Assembly: GCA_009726075.1 (NCBI GenBank)
Contig: WLND01000038.1
Coordinates: 1 to 8,925, forward strand
Reading direction: 5' to 3'
DNA length: 8,925 nucleotides
From: Actinomycetota bacterium
Lineage (GTDB): Bacteria > Actinomycetota > Actinomycetes > S36-B12
Below, piece after piece: positions 5,078-8,925 of the stretch; within the stretch, counting starts at the first letter, position 1, and the number at the start of each line of letters is the position of its first letter. Below the pieces are notes generated by a model that did no database searches, had not been told where the DNA came from, and saw only the letters and a program-made list of their open reading frames with translations. A program made the translations under genes and the position numbers.

Positions 5078-6076
5078 TTACACGGGGACGACGTCCTCGA
5101 CGCTCCCGCTCATGGCTGACCGCGTGATGGCCTCAAAGGTGCGGACATTTGCCCGTATTTCAGCGGGTGTGACCGGGTATATCCCCGCTCCTGTGATCGA
5201 ATCAGCGAAACGCTCGAGGTTCTCGCGCACCGTGGGAAACGGCGGCATGAACCGGTTCACCGGCTCCTGCCCTCGATGAACTGTCGTCACATCCCAGCCA
5301 CTCGAGCTCTCCGGGTGGCTCCGATCACGGATCTCCATCCAGCCCTGAGACCCGAAGACCGCGACTCGACCGACGAACGGGGTGGTCAACGTCGCCGTGA
5401 TGAGTGCCGTCCGCTTGTCCGCGAACGTGAGCATCACCGAGAGCGTGTCGCCATTCTCGAACGTCGTTGCCAGGGTCGACAGCCGGGCAAGGACATTGAC
5501 CGGCTCACCGAAGATGCTGATCGCCAGGTCGACGAGGTGGATAGCCGTCGCCGACAACGGGCCGACGGGAGCCTCCGCCGCCGACAGGCGCCAATTGTCC
5601 GCCGCGAGATTCAGGAACTTGTCCTGGCTGAAGTTCCCCTCGAAGGTCAAGACGGTGCCCAGATCACCTGACGCGCAACGCTCCTGAAGCTCCATGATCG
5701 CGGGCTCGAAACGCCGCTCGTGCCCGATACCCACCTTCACCCCCGCTGCCTCGGCGGCGGCAAGAGCAATCTCTGCGTCCTTCGCGTTGGTGCTGAACGG
5801 CTTTTCGCAGAAGATGTGCTTGCCAGCCTCCGCCGAGGCAACCATGTGCTCGAGGTGAAAGCGATGCGGTGAGCAGATGATGACGGCATCGACATCAGGT
5901 CGCGCTAGCGCGACCTCGAGGTCGCCCGTCGTTTCGAGGCCGGTCGCTTCGGCACGCTCCCGACATCCCTCGTCAGGATCGACCCCGATCACGACCCTGA
6001 TGAGATCGCTCGAGCTCAGGGAGTTGGAGATGTTGAGTCCCCACCATCCAAGCCCGATGACTGCTGCGTTGATCAC
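5078..6076 (-). CDS. Gfo/Idh/MocA family oxidoreductase
   Basis: The 332-residue protein has the family's two domains. An N-terminal Rossmann fold carries GLGWWG at 8-13 and VDP at 32-34, with AVIICSP at 64-70. EKPFS follows at 91-95, including the conserved Lys92. The C-terminal alpha/beta domain has GPLSATAIHLVDL at 172-184. These enzymes usually oxidise or reduce hydroxyl or keto groups of sugars, inositols and related compounds with NAD(P). The family's catalytic set is Lys, Asp and His in EKP and D-x3-H. Here His180 is kept, but the Asp position four residues earlier is Ala176, so chemistry or substrate may differ. The start is GTG at 6076 behind GGAGAGGA, which has good spacing; it begins right at beta-strand 1. 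It is 83 bases downstream of the SDR gene, probably in the same transcript, and precedes the regulator gene. Confidence 0.9.
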   Translation of the reverse strand: MINAAVIGLGWWGLNISNSLSSSDLIRVVIGVDPDEGCRERAEATGLETTGDLEVALARPDVDAVIICSPHRFHLEHMVASAEAGKHIFCEKPFSTNAKDAEIALAAAEAAGVKVGIGHERRFEPAIMELQERCASGDLGTVLTFEGNFSQDKFLNLAADNWRLSAAEAPVGPLSATAIHLVDLAISIFGEPVNVLARLSTLATTFENGDTLSVMLTFADKRTALITATLTTPFVGRVAVFGSQGWMEIRDRSHPESSSGWDVTTVHRGQEPVNRFMPPFPTVRENLERFADSITGAGIYPVTPAEIRANVRTFEAITRSAMSGSVEDVVPV

Positions 6077-6080
6077 GACG

Positions 6081-6088
6081 TCCTCTCC
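6081..6088 (-). promoter_or_regulatory. Ribosome binding site deciding the GTG start of the Gfo/Idh/MocA gene
   Basis: The minus strand reads GGAGAGGA followed by GACGTC-type spacer bases and GTG at 6076-6074. GGAG sits eight bases from the start, which supports the non-ATG start. Confidence 0.6.
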
Positions 6089-6110
6089 AGAGCATGATTT
6101 GGGCGTGCTT

Positions 6111-6126
6111 GTACCCCACGGGGCAC
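6111..6126. repeat. Inverted repeat in the SDR to Gfo/Idh/MocA gap
   Basis: GTACCCCACGGGGCAC is a near-perfect palindrome: four C pair with four G around a 2-base centre, with flanking GTA/CAC arms allowing one G-T pair. It lies 34 bases upstream of the GTG at 6076. It could be an operator or a small RNA hairpin tuning expression of the downstream gene. There is no T-run. Confidence 0.3.
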
Positions 6127-6139
6127 TGCATGAATTGAC

Positions 6140-6154
6140 CCGTTGACGAAACGG
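6140..6154 (-). repeat. Small hairpin just after the SDR stop codon
   Basis: CCGTT-GACGA-AACGG is an exact 5-base-pair stem with a 5-base loop, six bases beyond the TAA of the SDR gene. It lacks a T-run, so it is more likely a weak pause or processing hairpin than a terminator; readthrough into the next gene is expected. Confidence 0.3.
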
Positions 6155-6159
6155 CTCGC

Positions 6160-6924
6160 TTACTGCGCTGTGTAGCCGCCGTCAACGAGGAGTGCGTGAC
6201 CTGTCACGTAGGACGAGTCATCACTGGCAAGGAACAGCGCGACAGTCGCCTGCTCGTGCGGCTCGCTCAGGCGCCCGATCGGGTGGTGGTCGACGAGCCA
6301 CTGGATCGTCCCCTCCTTGTTGCCCGTCTCCTCTGCCCAGTCGAAGAGGAAGGGTGTCGCGGTCGCACCGGGGCACAGTGCGTTCACGCGAATTCGGGAC
6401 GGTGCCAGCTCGATTGCGAGCGACTTCGTCATGCTGATCGCCGCAGCCTTCGTCATGGCGTACGCGACCGAACCACCCGCGCCGACCACGCCGAAGGTTG
6501 ACCCGAGGTTGATGATGCTCGCGTGCTCGGAACGTCGGAGCAACGGGATCGCGTGCTTGGTCACCAGGAACACGCTGGTCACGTTGTTCGCGATCACCGT
6601 CGTCCAGGTGTCCATCGTCATGTCCTCGAGCAGTCCGGCGGGTGCCGTCCCTGCGTTGTTCACGACGATGTCGAGCTGACCGAACTCACCGTCGATGCCG
6701 CTGATGAGCTGAGCGACCTCGTCCTCATTCGAGACATCGGCTCGTCGGAAGACAGCCTGACCACCGGCACTCACGATGTCATTCGCAAGGGCCTGGCCCT
6801 TCTCCTCCCGGCGCCCGCAGATGATCACCCGGGCGCCCTCGGCAGCGAAGGTCCTGGCGATTGACTCACCGATGCCGCTCGTGGCTCCGGTGATGAGTGC
6901 TACTCGGTTCTCTAGTCTTGGCAT
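6160..6924 (-). CDS. SDR family oxidoreductase (classical short-chain dehydrogenase)
   Basis: The 254-residue protein is a classical SDR of typical length. The cofactor motif TGATSGIG is at 12-19, NNAG at 89-92, and the structural Asn at 114. Ser142 and YxxxK (Tyr155, Lys159) complete the catalytic set, with PG at 185-186 after beta-strand 6. The basic residues after beta-strand 2 (GRREEK, 37-42) favour NADP(H) over NAD(H). It likely interconverts an alcohol and a ketone. I choose ATG 6924 because GGAG lies 11 bases upstream. The in-frame GTG at 6933 makes a GTGA overlap with the amidohydrolase stop (257 residues), but there the same GGAG is only 2 bases away. Either way the two genes are translationally linked, so the SDR probably acts on the same pathway as the amidohydrolase. 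Confidence 0.92.
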   Translation of the reverse strand: MPRLENRVALITGATSGIGESIARTFAAEGARVIICGRREEKGQALANDIVSAGGQAVFRRADVSNEDEVAQLISGIDGEFGQLDIVVNNAGTAPAGLLEDMTMDTWTTVIANNVTSVFLVTKHAIPLLRRSEHASIINLGSTFGVVGAGGSVAYAMTKAAAISMTKSLAIELAPSRIRVNALCPGATATPFLFDWAEETGNKEGTIQWLVDHHPIGRLSEPHEQATVALFLASDDSSYVTGHALLVDGGYTAQ

Positions 6925-6929
6925 CTGAA

Positions 6930-8357
6930 TCACAGCTCCATGTTCGCGACGGCGGTTTCTTCAACTGAAATAAGCGACATGCTCTCCTCCGGCGGCAGGA
7001 CCATGCCCGACACCTTCATGACCTCGGCGAGGATCCAGTCACGCGAGTCCTCGGCCTGCTTGCGGGCGGCGGCATAGTCGACGCCAACCAGCCGGCCACC
7101 GCGCTTCACGGCCTTTCCGGCAACGAAGACGGTGTCGATGTCACCCGGGTGCGAGTGGAACACCACGGTGCCCGGCTCTTCGTTGATCGGCCAGAGGTTC
7201 GGGCTGTCGCCCTTGATGATGATGACATCGGCCTGCTTGCCCGCCTCCAGGCTGCCGGTCACCGACCCGAGTCCCAGCGCCTCGGCGCCGTTGATCGTGC
7301 CCCAGGCAAGGGAGTCCATCGAGCTCGTCGTGAGTCGAAGCGGCATCTCCTTGCGTGCGTTGAACGTGTCGTTGACCCGCACGCGCGCATCCTGGAGTCC
7401 GAGGCGGAGCTGGCCGACGATGTCGCCGCCGTTCAGCGTGATGATGTCGCAGCCAACGGTCGAGCGGATGCCGTACTGCTTCGCCTCGTTGAACACGGGG
7501 TGCCCCATGCCCATCTGGATCTCGGTGTCGGGGGTCGACACGATCGTGCACCCATGGTCGGCGAGCATCCTGAACTCGTCCGGAGTGCTCGTGTTGCAGT
7601 GCACGTGGATCTGGTCTGGCCCGAGCAGCCCGTGCTTGTACATCGGGGCCACGCCCTGTGACACGGTCACGCCGAAGTAGTTGTTGTTGTGGATCGACAT
7701 CGGGACATCCATCGCGCGGGCGGCGTTGACCTCCTTCGTCGTGGAGCTCCAGGGGATCAGGCCGGTCTCGGTGAGGGCCATGCCCATGGTCACCAGCGCC
7801 GTGGTGGAGCTGAGGTAGTCGTTGTGGATGCGCTCGGCGTCGCGAATGCGATCCTCGACGCTCTGGAATGCCGGATGGTCAATCGGCGCCGGTACGAGGC
7901 CGTATCCGTAGACCGCCCGCATGCCGCTCTGCTGCAGCGCCTCGACGCCGGCGGTTGCGTGGTCGGGTGAGTTGTTGCTGTGCGAGTAGTCGAAGACGGT
8001 CGTCACGCCGGCGTTCAACGCTTCGAGCGCACCGATGTAGTTTCCTGCACCGATGTCCTCCGGGCGCAGAACCGGCGAGATGCTGAATCGGATGCCGCGC
8101 ATGTACTCGTGAAGCGTCCAGTCGGCCAGCATGGCGCGCAAGTTGGTCTGCCACATGTGGCGATGGTTGTCGACGAACCCCGGCATGATGATGCCGCCGT
8201 CGGCATCGACGATCTCGGCATCATCTTCCGGGAGCCCATGGCCCACTGCCAGGATCTTGTCGTCACCAATGAGGACCTCGCCTCTGGACAGCGTGGTTCG
8301 CTGGCTGTCCATGGTGATGACGTAGCCGTTGCGGATCAGGATCTTGCGCTGAATCAT
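6930..8357 (-). CDS. ATZ/TRZ-like amidohydrolase family protein
   Basis: The protein (475 residues from this start) is a metal-dependent hydrolase of the amidohydrolase superfamily, in the cytosine-deaminase/chlorohydrolase-like group. It opens with a beta-sandwich segment. GFVDNHRH follows with the metal-binding HxH at His65 and His67, then the third His at 223 (SIHNNN) and VHC at 252-254 (His251/His253). The metal or catalytic Asp is Asp304 in VGCDIIT. The C terminus rebuilds the small domain (LEAGKQADVIII). The usual HxxE catalytic Glu is replaced by Asn226. The FDYSH, HCN-T-x-D-E and QMG-G-P blocks resemble a common but poorly characterised actinobacterial subfamily. I choose ATG 8357 because AAGGA lies 8 bases upstream; an upstream ATG at 8366 abuts that same site directly. 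The gene follows the permease by 33 bases and leads into the SDR. Hydrolysis or deamination of an imported cyclic or amide-like substrate is inferred. Confidence 0.88.
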   Translation of the reverse strand: MIQRKILIRNGYVITMDSQRTTLSRGEVLIGDDKILAVGHGLPEDDAEIVDADGGIIMPGFVDNHRHMWQTNLRAMLADWTLHEYMRGIRFSISPVLRPEDIGAGNYIGALEALNAGVTTVFDYSHSNNSPDHATAGVEALQQSGMRAVYGYGLVPAPIDHPAFQSVEDRIRDAERIHNDYLSSTTALVTMGMALTETGLIPWSSTTKEVNAARAMDVPMSIHNNNYFGVTVSQGVAPMYKHGLLGPDQIHVHCNTSTPDEFRMLADHGCTIVSTPDTEIQMGMGHPVFNEAKQYGIRSTVGCDIITLNGGDIVGQLRLGLQDARVRVNDTFNARKEMPLRLTTSSMDSLAWGTINGAEALGLGSVTGSLEAGKQADVIIIKGDSPNLWPINEEPGTVVFHSHPGDIDTVFVAGKAVKRGGRLVGVDYAAARKQAEDSRDWILAEVMKVSGMVLPPEESMSLISVEETAVANMEL

Positions 8358-8390
8358 GGTGATCATCCTTTGTTCGTGAGGTTGAGATGT

Positions 8391-8925
8391 TCAGATTGCT
8401 GACGAAAGTGATGGGGTGCTCGTGGCTGGCGGCAATGGCGGGCCAGACGCCACCTGTTTCTCGGCCCGGGCCGCCCTCCATTTGCGGACGACCAGAGGCG
8501 AGGCCGCCGTCGTCACGAGGATCAGGAGGAGTCCTGTGACCAGGCTCGAGACGTACTGCGGCGAGGCCATCGTGCTGAAGAGCTCGGAGAGCAGGGCGAG
8601 CGACAGCGCGCCGCAGGCGATGCCGAGCGCACCCCCGCGTCCGCCGGCGAGCCCGATGCCACCGAGCAGGCATGCCGTGACCCCGAAGATAAGCGGGAAG
8701 AGGCCTGGATTCGATGTGGCCGTCGACGTGCCGTACGCCTGCAGGATGCCGCCGAGTGCAGCGAATCCGGCCGAGGCCCCGAACGTGCCGATGAGAACGG
8801 CATCGACCCGGACGCCCGCCGTGCGGCTGGCTCGGCGCCCCCCGCCCGTCGCCCGCAGGGCTCGGCCGAGATTGGTCATGTTCATCACCAGGTACACCGC
8901 GACGAAGGCTGCGACGGCGATGAGA
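8391..8925 (-). CDS. ABC transporter permease, RbsC/BPD_transp_2 type, C-terminal part (cut by window edge)
   Basis: The open frame continues through the right edge; 177 residues of the C-terminal half are visible. NLGRALRATGGG followed by RTAGVRV matches the conserved cytoplasmic loop of ribose-type (branched-chain/monosaccharide) ABC permeases, where the EAA-like signal interacts with the ATPase. Hydrophobic segments follow, around AVLIGTFGASAGFAALGGIL, LIFGVTACLLGGIGLAGG, GIACGALSLALLSELF and SLVTGLLLILVTTAA. LLGGIGLAGGRG corresponds to the family's GG-x-S-L-x-GG-x-G motif. A polar tail of about 30 residues ends the protein. The internal GTG at 8897 is not the start, since homology continues upstream. 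The gene lies 33 bases before the amidohydrolase gene and is probably in the same operon, which suggests that the importer supplies that enzyme's substrate. The ATPase and binding protein are presumably beyond the edge. Confidence 0.85.
   Translation of the reverse strand, partial: LIAVAAFVAVYLVMNMTNLGRALRATGGGRRASRTAGVRVDAVLIGTFGASAGFAALGGILQAYGTSTATSNPGLFPLIFGVTACLLGGIGLAGGRGGALGIACGALSLALLSELFSTMASPQYVSSLVTGLLLILVTTAASPLVVRKWRAARAEKQVASGPPLPPATSTPSLSSAI

Noticed and set aside
8391..8897. GTG at 8897 as the true start of a short permease gene
   Set aside because: The frame stays open to the right edge with hydrophobic residues, and the visible part matches only the C-terminal half of RbsC-type permeases, so the gene is cut by the window rather than short.

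Overview
The window is GC-rich bacterial DNA with tightly packed genes, frequent GTG and TTG starts and 4-base start/stop overlaps. The protein families (luciferase-like monooxygenase, PucR-type regulator, ATZ/TRZ-like amidohydrolase, RbsC-type permease) and composition suggest a high-GC actinobacterium. That assignment is an inference, because no rRNA or other phylogenetic marker is present. The whole window looks like an accessory catabolic locus.

Layout. At the left edge, minus strand, lie the first 21 codons of a probable flavin reductase (1-64). About 300 bases of regulatory-looking DNA follow (65-362). They hold a dense set of CGTGA/TCACG pentamers, several at exact 32-base intervals, a hairpin followed by six T, and dyads next to the first plus-strand gene. 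A compact plus-strand operon then runs from 363 to 3699: luciferase-like flavin monooxygenase, carboxymuconolactone-decarboxylase-family protein, PcaD-like alpha/beta hydrolase, and 3-hydroxyisobutyrate-dehydrogenase-family oxidoreductase. These genes overlap by 4 bases or are separated by 6. The operon ends at a hairpin (3695-3721) shared with a converging minus-strand series. Read in its own direction from the right edge, that series is: RbsC-type ABC permease (cut by the window edge), ATZ/TRZ-like amidohydrolase, SDR dehydrogenase, Gfo/Idh/MocA oxidoreductase and a PucR-type transcriptional activator.

How the genes may work together (inference). The permease would be part of a solute importer. 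The amidohydrolase and the SDR and Gfo/Idh/MocA dehydrogenases would make early or side-chain modifications. The two-component flavin monooxygenase (reductase plus luciferase-like oxygenase) would insert oxygen, perhaps giving a lactone or a ring-opened product. The decarboxylase-like and enol-lactonase-like pair would process it in a way that resembles PcaC/PcaD, and the hydroxyacid dehydrogenase would finish the route. The PucR-type regulator is the obvious candidate controller of both arms. The substrate cannot be read from the sequence; a cyclic, possibly nitrogen-containing compound fits the enzyme set. No mobile elements, CRISPR arrays, tRNA or rRNA genes were seen.
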